Origin: Saccharothrix saharensis
GTDB taxonomy: Bacteria > Actinomycetota > Actinomycetes > Mycobacteriales > Pseudonocardiaceae
Direction of reading: 5' to 3'
NCBI RefSeq assembly: GCF_006716745.1
Contig: NZ_VFPP01000001.1
Coordinates: 4,712,001-4,776,000, forward strand
DNA: 64,000 bases
Part shown: piece by piece, positions 51,601-59,893 of the stretch
Numbering within the stretch: position 1 is the first letter of the stretch
How the letters are laid out: every line of letters begins with the position of its first letter
Notes under the pieces: generated by a model
What the model was told of the DNA's origin: nothing
The model's input: only the letters and a program-made list of their open reading frames with translations
The model's database searches: none
Translations under genes and position numbers: made by a program

Positions 51601-52424
51601 TCGGCCAGAACCCGTTCGATCAAGGCCACCGAATCCTGCGGGCTCAACGCCCGGGAGGCCACGAAACCGAACGTCAGTCTAGCCTCTTGCAGCTCTCGCT
51701 CCTCCTCGATGTGCAGCGCTCCGGTCAGGTACTCGATGTAGAGCACCTCCGGCTCGTCCGGCCTGGCGAAGCCCAGCAGCGTGAACGCCGTCGCCATCCC
51801 ATCGACCACGCCCTGCTCGCTCGACACCAACTGGAGGTTCACGTTCGGCCGCTCCGCCATGTCCAGCAGGTGTACCAACTGCTCGTTCATGACCTCGCGG
51901 CTGCCGACCACCTTGCGGAGCGCGGCCTCTTCGAGGATCGCGTGCAGGCTCAGCGGGTCCTCGGGCTCGACCAGTCGCTGCTGCCGGATCTGGCGGACGC
52001 GGATGTCGTTCTCGAGCCACCGCTTGGTGCGCTTGAGTCGGTGCGCCTCGAACATCGCCCGCATGTAACCGGTGGTCTGGAGCAGGCCGGGGATGATCAG
52101 CGGTGAGAGGTCCCGCACGTGGGAGGCCTCGGTCTCGACGTCGATGTAGCCCTGGTTCTCGATGCCGTAGGTGGTCCACCAGCCGGGCTCGCGGGCGCGC
52201 AGCACCTGGTCGACCAGGTCGGGGTCGTACTGGTCGTAGAGGTCCATCATCGACTTGGCCAGGTGGACGTCCAGGATCGTCTCCCCGTTCTCCAGTCGGT
52301 GCAGCGTGGACTTGCTGCGGTACAGGGCTTTGGCGGCCTCTTCGAGGGTCAGCTTGGCTCGCGTCCGCATCCGGGTGAGCTTGCGCCCCAGCCGACGGCG
52401 GCGGAACGGTGGCGGGGTGGGCAC
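51597..52424 (-). CDS. WhiJ-like XRE regulator with DUF5753
   Basis: 275 residues. The N-terminal helix-turn-helix is LGRKLTRMRTRAKLTLEEAA then KALYRSKSTLHRLENGE. The remaining 190 residues are the DUF5753 domain (YGIENQGYIDVETEASHVRD, IIPGLLQTTGYMRAMFEA, LHIEEE). It forms a coupled pair with the DUF397 gene downstream, as in the many whiJ/abaA-like loci of Streptomyces relatives. It lies between the NB-ARC gene (convergent) and a small-protein operon (divergent). Confidence 0.93.
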   Translation of the reverse strand: MPTPPPFRRRRLGRKLTRMRTRAKLTLEEAAKALYRSKSTLHRLENGETILDVHLAKSMMDLYDQYDPDLVDQVLRAREPGWWTTYGIENQGYIDVETEASHVRDLSPLIIPGLLQTTGYMRAMFEAHRLKRTKRWLENDIRVRQIRQQRLVEPEDPLSLHAILEEAALRKVVGSREVMNEQLVHLLDMAERPNVNLQLVSSEQGVVDGMATAFTLLGFARPDEPEVLYIEYLTGALHIEEERELQEARLTFGFVASRALSPQDSVALIERVLAE

Positions 52425-52515
52425 AGGGCAGCATGATCCGGCGGGAATCGCGGATGCGGGATTCCCGTTGTGCTTCACCGCATCGGGCGGATCTCCCGGT
52501 CGCACAGTCGTCGGC

Positions 52516-52827
52516 GTGGAAGCGAACCTCTTCAGCCTGGTGGACGCGACCGACCGCACCCGGATCTTCGCCTGGGGCATGGAGGTCCTGGACGACGACC
52601 GCACGGACGCGATCGTCTACCGACGTGACCCGGAGACCGGCCGGACCTTCCTCGGCCAGCACTCGTCCGCCGAATCAGCCCTCAACCGGTACGGCAGGCG
52701 CATCCCCCTCGCGCTGGTCTGGGAGTACGAGGACCCGCTGGAGGCGTTCGGCGCCGGCCAGGACGTCGACGGCGGCGATCCGGCCGGCCGTGACGGTGAA
52801 CACCATGACGCGGCGGACCGTCGGTGA
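52516..52827 (+). CDS. Small hypothetical protein next to the WhiJ-like regulator
   Basis: 103 residues, soluble: VEANLFSLVDATDRTRIFAW then GMEVLDDDRT, a YRRDPETGRTFLGQHSSAES segment, and an acidic, disordered-looking C-terminus. No family recognised. It is divergent from the XRE gene, so probably regulated by it. Start GTG 52516 is moderately certain. Its stop overlaps the next GTG (GTGA). Confidence 0.55.
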   Translation: MEANLFSLVDATDRTRIFAWGMEVLDDDRTDAIVYRRDPETGRTFLGQHSSAESALNRYGRRIPLALVWEYEDPLEAFGAGQDVDGGDPAGRDGEHHDAADRR

Positions 52828-53039
52828 CCGTGGTGGAGCCGACCCCCGGCGCACCGGCCGACCTGGTCCGGAGCTACCTCACCGCCCGTGGCCGGCAGCG
52901 CCCGCTGCTGCCGGTGCGGATGCCGGGGAAGGCGGGCCGCGCCTACCGCGCGGGCGAGAACCCGTCGGGCGCGGGTGCCGCGAAGGGCACCCGGGCCTGG
53001 GTGGACTTCCCCGCCGATCGGGTGGTCGCACCCCCGTGA
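52824..53039 (+). CDS. Small basic hypothetical protein
   Basis: 71 residues, Arg- and Pro-rich, with YLTARGRQRPLLPVRMPGKA in the middle. It is translationally coupled to the preceding small gene (GTGA). No family recognised, and it may be poorly expressed. The GC bias at third positions is consistent with coding. Confidence 0.45.
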   Translation: MTVVEPTPGAPADLVRSYLTARGRQRPLLPVRMPGKAGRAYRAGENPSGAGAAKGTRAWVDFPADRVVAPP

Positions 53040-53070
53040 CCACGCGGGTGCGGCGTCAGCGAACCCACCG

Positions 53071-53976
53071 TCAGCGGGGCGAGCCCGAAGGCCGGACCGG
53101 GCGCAGGACGGGGGTGGGCGCGTCCTTGACGTCGACCACCCTCATCCGGCGGATGGCACCGGCGTCCACCGGCAGCAGGAGCGTGGTGATGTGGCGGACC
53201 ACGACCGCCGTCACGATCGCCACGGCCGCCGCGAGCAGGTCGGCGACCGCGTGCAGCAGCACGCCGTCCGCCATCGCCTGCACGCTGTCGCGCAGGTCCC
53301 ACACCAGGGTGAACCCGACGAACAGGCCGGTGGCCGCCCACAGGCCCCACCACCAGCGCAGCAGCTTGGACGGCACGGGGCGGGTGGTGGCGGGTTCGCG
53401 CAGCGCCGCGTGCTCCAGCTCGGCCAGCACCGATCCCGGGACCACGAGGTTCACGCCGGGGACCACCAGACCGACCAGCACCTCGCGGTCGGACCGGGAC
53501 GGGCCGTAGCCCGCCTCCGCGGCGGCGGCGTTGCGGGCGCGGCGCAGCCACAGCAGCGTGAAGACCAGCGCGAGCGCGGACGCCACGACCGTCACCACCG
53601 ACGACGACACGACCATCGCGTCGGACACGCCGACCGTGGTCTCCGACATCGCGCCGTAGCGGCTGAGCAGCAACAACACGTAACGCCAGAGCTCGCTGCC
53701 CGCCGCCCACACCGCGGTCAACGCGGCCAGGCCGAGGGCGTGGGACGCCGTGCGGGCCGCCCGCTGCGCCTGGTCGATCGAGCCGGCCGGCCGGTCGTCG
53801 TCGATGGCCACGGACGTCGGCCAGCGCCACGCCAGCAGCGGGAAGCCCCAGCGCGGCGGTACCGGGTACGACGGCGGGCCGGTGTAGGCCCGCCGGGGCG
53901 CGCCCTGGCGACGGTGCGGGTAGGCGCCGGGTGGCGGGGTCGCCACCCAGTCCACCCGCAGCGGTCGCAGCGCCAT
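53071..53976 (-). CDS. DUF4328 membrane protein
   Basis: 301 residues. A Pro-rich cytosolic N-terminus (about 1-55) is followed by four to five membrane helices with WLRRARNAAAAEAGYGPSRS, a conserved loop motif of DUF4328, and WWWGLWAATGLFVGF. The family is of unknown function and common in actinobacteria. It begins one base after the rhodanese stop codon, so the two are co-transcribed. Confidence 0.8.
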   Translation of the reverse strand: MALRPLRVDWVATPPPGAYPHRRQGAPRRAYTGPPSYPVPPRWGFPLLAWRWPTSVAIDDDRPAGSIDQAQRAARTASHALGLAALTAVWAAGSELWRYVLLLLSRYGAMSETTVGVSDAMVVSSSVVTVVASALALVFTLLWLRRARNAAAAEAGYGPSRSDREVLVGLVVPGVNLVVPGSVLAELEHAALREPATTRPVPSKLLRWWWGLWAATGLFVGFTLVWDLRDSVQAMADGVLLHAVADLLAAAVAIVTAVVVRHITTLLLPVDAGAIRRMRVVDVKDAPTPVLRPVRPSGSPR

Positions 53977-53977
53977 G

Positions 53978-54316
53978 TCAGATGACCTCGGGCTCCGCGC
54001 CGTCGACCTCGCCGACCAGCGGACGACCGTTGGCGGCCCACACCTGCATGCCGCCGTCGACGTTGGTCGCCTCCCAGCCGTTGGCGTTCAGGTACTGCGT
54101 GACCCGGGCGGACCGGCCGCCGGCGCGGCACACGACGTAGAACTCGGCGTCGCCGGGCAGCTCGTCGAGCCTGCCCGCCAGCTCGCTCATCGGGATGTGC
54201 AGCGCGCCGGGTGCGTGGCCGGCCTGCCACTCGTCGGCCTCGCGCACGTCGAGCAGCACCTTGCCCTCCGGCAGCTGCGCCGGCACCTCGGACACTTCAA
54301 CGCTGGGAACGGTCAC
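53978..54316 (-). CDS. Rhodanese-like domain protein
   Basis: 112 residues, single domain. LLDVREADEWQAGHAPGALH is the N-terminal signature, and VVCRAGGRSARVTQYLNANG holds the active-site loop CRAGGRS with the catalytic Cys. It likely transfers sulphane sulphur in the cytosol. GTG 54316 is the start. Confidence 0.92.
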   Translation of the reverse strand: MTVPSVEVSEVPAQLPEGKVLLDVREADEWQAGHAPGALHIPMSELAGRLDELPGDAEFYVVCRAGGRSARVTQYLNANGWEATNVDGGMQVWAANGRPLVGEVDGAEPEVI

Positions 54317-54357
54317 GCGACCATGCTGCCACGGCGCCCATAAGCCGGGGATAAGGA

Positions 54358-54396
54358 GCGCCGGCCACCTTCCCTCGAAGGGATGATGGCCGGCGC
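54358..54396. terminator. Terminator downstream of the DUF485/symporter operon
   Basis: GCGCCGGCCA (54358-54367) and TGGCCGGCGC (54387-54396) form a perfect 10-bp stem, with a CCCT/AGGG inner stem. It lies 26 bases after the symporter stop and before the rhodanese gene. Confidence 0.78.
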
Positions 54397-54421
54397 GGAT
54401 TCCAGCGGGGACGGGCGGCGA

Positions 54422-56008
54422 CTAGTGCGCGACCGCCTTCTCGGCGCCGACGCCGGTGAGGGCGCGCACCTCCATCTCCGCGTACTTCTTCTTGTCGTCC
54501 TCCTTCGACAGCACGGTGCCGAGGTAGCCGAGCAGGAACGCCACCGGGATCGACACGATGCCGGGGTTGGACAGCGGGAACAGCGCGAAGTCGACGTTCT
54601 TGAACATCGAGGTCGGCTTGCCCGACACCGCCGGCGACAGCACGATCAGCGTGATCGTCACCGCCAGGCCGCCGTAGATGCTCCACAGCGCGCCGGAGGT
54701 GTTGAACCGCTTCCAGAACAGCGAGTAGAGGATGGTCGGCAGGTTCGCCGACGCCGCCACCGCGAACGCCAGCGCCACCAGGAACGCGATGTTCTGGCCG
54801 TTGGCCGCGATGCCGCCGAGGATCGACACGATGCCGATCACGATGGCGGTCCGCCGCGCGACCTTCACCTCGGCGTCCTTGTCCTCCGCCTCACCCTTCT
54901 TGATGATGTTGGCGTAGATGTCGTGCGCGAACGACGCCGACGCGGTGATGGTCAGACCCGCCACCACGGCGAGGATCGTGGCGAACGCGACCGCCGCGAT
55001 CAGGCCGAGCAGCAGCGGCCCGCCGAGCGCCTCGGCGAGCAGCGGAGCCGCCGAGTTCGCCCCACCCGGGGCCGACCTGATCTTGTCCGGACCGACCAAC
55101 GCCGCCGCGCCGTAGCCCAGGACCAGCGTGAACAGGTAGAACAGGCCGATCAGCCAGATCGCCCAGACCACCGAGCGGCGGGCTTCCTTCGCGGTCGGCA
55201 CGGTGTAGAAGCGCATCAGGATGTGCGGCAGGCCCGCGGTGCCGAGCACCAGCGCGAGGGCCAGCGACAGGAAGTCCAGCTTCGACGTGCCGGTCGCGCC
55301 GTACTGCAGGCCGGGGCCGAGCAGCTTCTCGCCGGCCTTCGGCGCGTTCTCCACGGCCGAGCCGAGCAGGCTGGACAGGTTCAGGCCGAACTTGGCCAGC
55401 ACCCACAGCGTCATCACGCCGGCGCCGACGATCAGCAGCACCGCCTTGATGATCTGCACCCAGGTCGTGCCCTTCATGCCGCCGATGAGCACGTAGGCGA
55501 TCATCAGCGCGCCGACCACCGCGATCACGATCGCCTGGCCGAGCTTGCCGGTGATGTTGAGCAGCAGCGCGACCAGGCCGCCCGCGCCCGCCATCTGCGC
55601 CAGCAGGTAGAAGAACGACACGGCCATGGTGGAGGTCGCCGCCGCCGCGCGCACCGGGCGCTGCCGCATGCGGAAGCTCAGCACGTCGCCCATCGTGTAC
55701 TTGCCGGTGTTGCGCAGCAGCTCGGCGACCAGCAGCAGCGCGATCAGCCACGCGACCAGGAAGCCGATGGAGTACAGGAAGCCGTCGTAGCCGTTGAGCG
55801 CGATCGCGCCCGCGATGCCGAGGAACGACGCGGCGGACAGGTAGTCGCCCGCGATGGCGACACCGTTCTGGGGGCCGGTGAACGACCGACCCGCGGCCAG
55901 GTAGTCGGCGGCCGTCTTGGTGTTGCGACTGGCCCGGATGACGACGACCAGGGTCGCGGCGACGAAGATGCCGAAGATGCCGATGTTGAGCAGTGCGTTG
56001 CCGTTCAC
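54422..56008 (-). CDS. actP: Cation/acetate symporter
   Basis: 528 residues with 13 membrane helices. It belongs to the sodium:solute symporter family: DYLAAGRSFTGPQNGVAIAG, DYLSAASFLGIAGAIALNGY and GTAGLPHILMRFYTVPTAKE are the ActP-type signatures. It should import acetate and related short monocarboxylates with Na+. It is translated from a GTG overlapping the DUF485 stop (GTGA). Upstream CRP-like sites suggest carbon-source control. A paralogue lies at 56.7-58.5 kb. Confidence 0.9.
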   Translation of the reverse strand: MNGNALLNIGIFGIFVAATLVVVIRASRNTKTAADYLAAGRSFTGPQNGVAIAGDYLSAASFLGIAGAIALNGYDGFLYSIGFLVAWLIALLLVAELLRNTGKYTMGDVLSFRMRQRPVRAAAATSTMAVSFFYLLAQMAGAGGLVALLLNITGKLGQAIVIAVVGALMIAYVLIGGMKGTTWVQIIKAVLLIVGAGVMTLWVLAKFGLNLSSLLGSAVENAPKAGEKLLGPGLQYGATGTSKLDFLSLALALVLGTAGLPHILMRFYTVPTAKEARRSVVWAIWLIGLFYLFTLVLGYGAAALVGPDKIRSAPGGANSAAPLLAEALGGPLLLGLIAAVAFATILAVVAGLTITASASFAHDIYANIIKKGEAEDKDAEVKVARRTAIVIGIVSILGGIAANGQNIAFLVALAFAVAASANLPTILYSLFWKRFNTSGALWSIYGGLAVTITLIVLSPAVSGKPTSMFKNVDFALFPLSNPGIVSIPVAFLLGYLGTVLSKEDDKKKYAEMEVRALTGVGAEKAVAH

Positions 56009-56355
56009 GCCTGCCCCCCTTCGAGCTCGTTGCGGAGCTTCTCCGCCAGGGGGTCGAGTTTCTTGTTCGCGTGGCGCACGTACAGCGTCGTGATGACGAA
56101 CGTCGACACGAACTGCAGCAGCCCGAGGATCAGGCCGACGTTGATGTTGCCGAAGACCTTCGTCGACATGAACCCGTGGGCGTAGTCGGCGAGCAGGACG
56201 TACAGCAGGTACCAGGCCAGGAACAGGCCGGCCATGGGGAAGACGAAGGTGCGCAGCCGCCGGCGGAGCTCGCGGAAGTCGGGGCTGTTCTGCACCTCCA
56301 CCCAGTCGTGGTTGCCCTGGGCGTCGGTTGGGGAGTGCTGCTCAGAGGTGCTCAC
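56005..56355 (-). CDS. DUF485 membrane protein, partner of the symporter
   Basis: 116 residues with two membrane helices (about 38-58 and 73-93). FRELRRRLRTFVFPMAGLFL then AWYLLYVLLADYA and FVSTFVITTLYVRHANKKLD fit DUF485 (YjcH-like), encoded before ActP in many bacteria and thought to be an accessory membrane protein. GTG 56355 is preceded by GGAGGGGACC. The gene heads the operon. Confidence 0.9.
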   Translation of the reverse strand: MSTSEQHSPTDAQGNHDWVEVQNSPDFRELRRRLRTFVFPMAGLFLAWYLLYVLLADYAHGFMSTKVFGNINVGLILGLLQFVSTFVITTLYVRHANKKLDPLAEKLRNELEGGQA

Positions 56356-56537
56356 GGTCCCCTCCTCGCGTACTTGACGACGGTGTGAACGGCACGTAAG
56401 GCCTCCTGGTGCGTTCCTGATACGCCGTGCACCGTAGGGAGACCTGGCTCACGCCTGAAAGACCTTTCGTGTGACCTTGCGCTCAACAGTCGAGTGATGC
56501 GATGAGCGGTAGTAATGCTGAGACGAACTGCCACTCG

Positions 56538-56553
56538 GGTGATCGAAGTCACC
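56538..56553. promoter_or_regulatory. CRP/GlxR-like site A
   Basis: GGTGATCGAAGTCACC is a perfect dyad of the GTGAN6TCAC type, about 185 bases upstream of the DUF485 start. It is one of three such sites in this intergenic region. Confidence 0.55.
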
Positions 56554-56567
56554 GATAACCGGATCGG

Positions 56568-56583
56568 TGTGGTTATCTTCACC
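56568..56583. promoter_or_regulatory. CRP/GlxR-like site B
   Basis: TGTGGTTATCTTCACC matches TGTGAN6TCACA with two changes. Its centre is 30 bp from the centre of site A, about three helical turns. Confidence 0.45.
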
Positions 56584-56717
56584 CGATCGAGACCTATGCC
56601 CACTCTCGGCCACTGACCAGTTAGGCCGAGCGGGGACATCGCAGGTCATCACGGGGTGACGCGGGTCCGGGAGGCTCCGCACCAGGCCTAGCCGCGTGCC
56701 GCCACCTCAAACACCGC

Positions 56718-56733
56718 TGTGAGGCAGTTCACA
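56718..56733. promoter_or_regulatory. CRP/GlxR-like site C
   Basis: TGTGAGGCAGTTCACA is an exact TGTGAN6TCACA palindrome, two bases downstream of the second symporter's stop codon and about 360 bases upstream of the DUF485/actP operon. Confidence 0.65.
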
Positions 56734-56735
56734 AA

Positions 56736-58523
56736 TCAGGAAGAAGGGCTCACGTCGTCGCCGCGCGCCGCTCGCGAGTTCTCCTCGGTTCCGCCGAAGC
56801 GCGACTCCCGGTCGCGCATGAAACCCAGCGGATCCGGGGCGTGGAACCGCAGCAGGATCTGGTTCACGTCCTCGGGCTTGCGGCGCGCGGTCAGCTTGCT
56901 GATCATCACCATGGTCAGGAACGCCACCGGCACGGTCACCAGCGCCGGCTGCGAGAACACCGACGGCGCCCACTGCCCGGTGTAGGAGCTGACCACCGTG
57001 ACCACCTGCGAGGCGATCACCAGCCCGCCGCCGACCACGAGACCGGCCATCGCGCCGACCCACGTCAACCCGCGCCACCAGATGCCCAACAACAACAACG
57101 GGCAGAACGTCGACGCGGCCAACGCGAACGACATCGCCACCGTCAACGACGCGTCCGCCCGCGGCAGCACCAGCGCCAACCCGATCGCCACCGCGCCCGT
57201 CAGCACCGTCGCCCACCGGAAGTCGCGCACCTTGCCCGGCAGGATGTCCGTCGACACCACCCCCGCCACCGACACCAGCAGACCCGACGACGTGGACAGG
57301 AACGCCGCGAACGCCCCCGCCGCCACCACCGCGCCGAGCACCTGGCCGAGCAGGTTCGGCTGCATCGTGGTCGGCAGCAGCAGCACCGCCGCGTCCGTCT
57401 TCCCCGTCACCAGCAACTGCGGCAGGTACTGGCGCGAGATCACGCCCAGCACCGTCGGGAACAGGTAGAACAGCCCCAGCAGGTACAGCACGTGCAGCGC
57501 CGTGCGCCGCGCCGCCCGACCGTCCGGGTTGGTGTAGAACCGCACCAGCACGTGCGGCAGCCCCATCGTGCCCAGGAACGTGGCGAAGATCAGCGAGTAC
57601 GTCTCGAACAGCCCGGACAGGCCCTCGGTCTGCGGCCGCAGCCAGTCGTGGTTCGAAGTCGGCGAGCCCTCCACCACCGGCACCGGCGAACCCGCCGCGA
57701 ACCGCAGCTCGGTGTCCGGGCCCACTTCGTACAGGCCGGGCGTCCAGTACACCCGGCCGTCGGTCGGGTAGCCGTCCACCAGCCCGGTCGCGGACAGCTC
57801 CATGGGCACGTCGACGCGCACCCGCACCGGGTCGACCGTGGTCACCTCGACCCGCTCCGGGAACCGCAGCACGCCCGAGGCGTCCACCGGCTGCGCCCCG
57901 TTGCCCGGCCCGGCCAGGAACAACGTGAACAGCACGAACGTCGGCGCGGCGATGGCGAACAGCTTGCCCCAGTACTGGAACGCCTGCACCAGTGTGATCG
58001 CGCGCATCCCGCCGCCGAGCACGTTCACCACCACGATCACGGTCACGACCACACCGCCCAGCCACGCGGGCAGGCCGGTGATCGTGTTCAGCGTCAACCC
58101 GGCCGACTGCAACTGCGGCACCAGGTACAGCACGCCGATGCAGATCACGAAGAACGTGCAGAACTTCCGCAGGTTCGACGGTCCCAGCCGCGCCTCGGCG
58201 AAGTCCGGCAACGTGTACGCGCCCGACCGCCGCAGCGGCGCGGCCACGAACAGCATCATCGCCAGGTACCCCGCGGTGAAGCCGATCGGGTACCACAGCG
58301 CGTCCACGCCGTCCTTGAGCACCAGCCCCGCCACGCCCAGGAACGACGCGGCCGACAGGTACTCGCCGGAGATCGCGGCGGCGTTGCGGGTGGCCGGCAC
58401 GGCGCGGCGGGCCACCAGGAAGTCCGGGGTCGTGTTCGCGCGGCGGGAACCCACGTAGCCCAACGAGAACGTCAGCACCGCCATCACGCCGACGAGCACC
58501 AGGCTCCACGGGTTGTCGATCAC
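56736..58523 (-). CDS. Second sodium:solute (acetate-type) symporter
   Basis: 595 residues, about 13 membrane helices, related to the symporter at 54.4-56.0 kb but longer. DFLVARRAVPATRNAAAISG, EYLSAASFLGVAGLVL and GTMGLPHVLVRFYTNPDG are the conserved parts. A loop of about 100 residues (from FPERVEVTTVDPVRVRVDVP to NHDWLRPQ) between helices is an extra compared with ActP. Substrate: a monocarboxylate such as pyruvate or acetate. It is the third gene of an operon headed by a LytTR regulator, coupled by GTGA to the small membrane protein before it. Confidence 0.88.
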   Translation of the reverse strand: MIDNPWSLVLVGVMAVLTFSLGYVGSRRANTTPDFLVARRAVPATRNAAAISGEYLSAASFLGVAGLVLKDGVDALWYPIGFTAGYLAMMLFVAAPLRRSGAYTLPDFAEARLGPSNLRKFCTFFVICIGVLYLVPQLQSAGLTLNTITGLPAWLGGVVVTVIVVVNVLGGGMRAITLVQAFQYWGKLFAIAAPTFVLFTLFLAGPGNGAQPVDASGVLRFPERVEVTTVDPVRVRVDVPMELSATGLVDGYPTDGRVYWTPGLYEVGPDTELRFAAGSPVPVVEGSPTSNHDWLRPQTEGLSGLFETYSLIFATFLGTMGLPHVLVRFYTNPDGRAARRTALHVLYLLGLFYLFPTVLGVISRQYLPQLLVTGKTDAAVLLLPTTMQPNLLGQVLGAVVAAGAFAAFLSTSSGLLVSVAGVVSTDILPGKVRDFRWATVLTGAVAIGLALVLPRADASLTVAMSFALAASTFCPLLLLGIWWRGLTWVGAMAGLVVGGGLVIASQVVTVVSSYTGQWAPSVFSQPALVTVPVAFLTMVMISKLTARRKPEDVNQILLRFHAPDPLGFMRDRESRFGGTEENSRAARGDDVSPSS

Positions 58524-58960
58524 CGGTCCACCGAACTCACGAAGTCCTGCTCGTGCCGCTCGGCCAGTCTCCGGTACGCGTAGCCGACGCCGTAGCACAG
58601 CGGGAACGGCAGCAGGCCCAGCAGCAGCCACGGCAGCCGCACGCCCACGAACTCGACCTCCGCCAGCCACGGCACCGCGTAGAACACCACCGGCAACGTC
58701 GCCAGCAGGAGCAACGTGGTACCGCCCAGGGCCAGGCCCGTGCGCAACTGGGTGCGGATCAGGTCGCGGATCAGCTTCTCGCCGACGCTGGTCTGCTCCT
58801 CCAGCTCGATGATCGTGCGCAGCACCCGCCCGCGGCCGCGCGGGTCCGCCAGCACCACCCGCCGGCGGCGGTTCTTGCGCGCCGAGACCGACAGCCAGGC
58901 GTCGCGCTCGGCCGGCTGCGGCTGGTCCGGTTGCCCGGGTGGGCCGGAGTGCTTGGTCAT
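58520..58960 (-). CDS. Small membrane protein between LytTR regulator and symporter
   Basis: 146 residues. A polar N-terminal half with a helical segment (RVLRTIIELEEQTSVGEKLI) is followed by two membrane helices (about 77-97 and 108-128). The position equals that of DUF485 before symporters, so it is probably an accessory subunit, though sequence likeness to DUF485 is slight. Its ATG overlaps the LytTR stop (ATGA) and its stop overlaps the symporter start (GTGA). Confidence 0.72.
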   Translation of the reverse strand: MTKHSGPPGQPDQPQPAERDAWLSVSARKNRRRRVVLADPRGRGRVLRTIIELEEQTSVGEKLIRDLIRTQLRTGLALGGTTLLLLATLPVVFYAVPWLAEVEFVGVRLPWLLLGLLPFPLCYGVGYAYRRLAERHEQDFVSSVDR

Positions 58961-59805
58961 CCCCAACTGCTCTTGGGGGGGCGCACGATCCTCTCCTTCA
59001 GCTCACGCGTGTGCCGCCGGCTGACCGGCAGCTCCTTCGCGCCCTCGCCGGAGCCGATCACCACCGCGTAGCCGTTCGACGTCATCCGCAGCTCGGTCAC
59101 CAGTGGCAGCGCCACCAGGTAGGACCGGTGGATGCGGACGAACCCGGCGTTCTCCCAGCGCTCCTCGAGCTGCGCCAACGGGATGCGCACCAGGTGGCTC
59201 GCGCCGTCGTTGGTGTGCAGGCGGGCGTAGTCGCCCTGCGCCTCCACGTAGCGGACGGTCGCCCGGGGCACGAGCTTGATGGTGCCGCCCAGCTCGACCG
59301 GGATCACCTCGTCGTCCTGCGGTTCCGCCGCGGTCGGCTCCGGGGTGGCCGCCGGAGTCGCGGCGACCCGGTCGACGACCCGCGAGATCGCCTTGTTGAC
59401 CCGGTCGGAGTTGATCGGCTTGGTCACGAAGTCCAGCGCGCCCACCTCGAACGCCACCACGGCCTCCGAGTGCTCGACGCCCGTGACGAACACCAGCGCG
59501 GGCGGCTGGCGGAACGCGCCCAGCACGCGCGCGAGGTCCGTCCCGCTCAGGCCGGGCATGTTGATGTCGGCGAACACGGCGTCGACCGGCGGCAGCCCCG
59601 CCCGGGTGCGGTCCATCACCTCGACGTCGTAGTCACCCCGGAGGATGCGCAGTGCCTCGGCCGCGTCGAAGGCCGTGAGCACACGTCGAATGTGCGGGCT
59701 GCTCTCGAGCAGGTACTTGATCTCGCTCAGACCGGGCGCCTCGTCGTCCACCGCCAGAACGAGGAGGCCGGTGCTGTCCGTGCGATTGTTCACTGCGCTA
59801 CTCAT
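58957..59805 (-). CDS. LytTR-family response regulator
   Basis: 282 residues. The receiver domain has VLAVDDEAPGLSEIKYLLES and the phosphoacceptor in AVFADINMPGLSG, with VTGVEHS and FVTKPI completing the active site. A linker rich in Ala/Pro leads to a LytTR DNA-binding domain (VRYVEAQGDYARLHTND, IHRSYLVAL). It probably receives phosphate from the LytS-like kinase at 61.0-62.3 kb and controls the symporter it is transcribed with, as BtsR and YpdB control transporters in E. coli. ATG 59805 chosen; GTG 59820 possible. Confidence 0.9.
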   Translation of the reverse strand: MSSAVNNRTDSTGLLVLAVDDEAPGLSEIKYLLESSPHIRRVLTAFDAAEALRILRGDYDVEVMDRTRAGLPPVDAVFADINMPGLSGTDLARVLGAFRQPPALVFVTGVEHSEAVVAFEVGALDFVTKPINSDRVNKAISRVVDRVAATPAATPEPTAAEPQDDEVIPVELGGTIKLVPRATVRYVEAQGDYARLHTNDGASHLVRIPLAQLEERWENAGFVRIHRSYLVALPLVTELRMTSNGYAVVIGSGEGAKELPVSRRHTRELKERIVRPPKSSWG

Positions 59806-59893
59806 CACTGGGGTGCTCACTGTGCCGCGCATCTTGCCGACCCGGCGGGGTCGCTGTCTACGCCGGTTGCCGGACGGCCACCGGGGCGTGACC

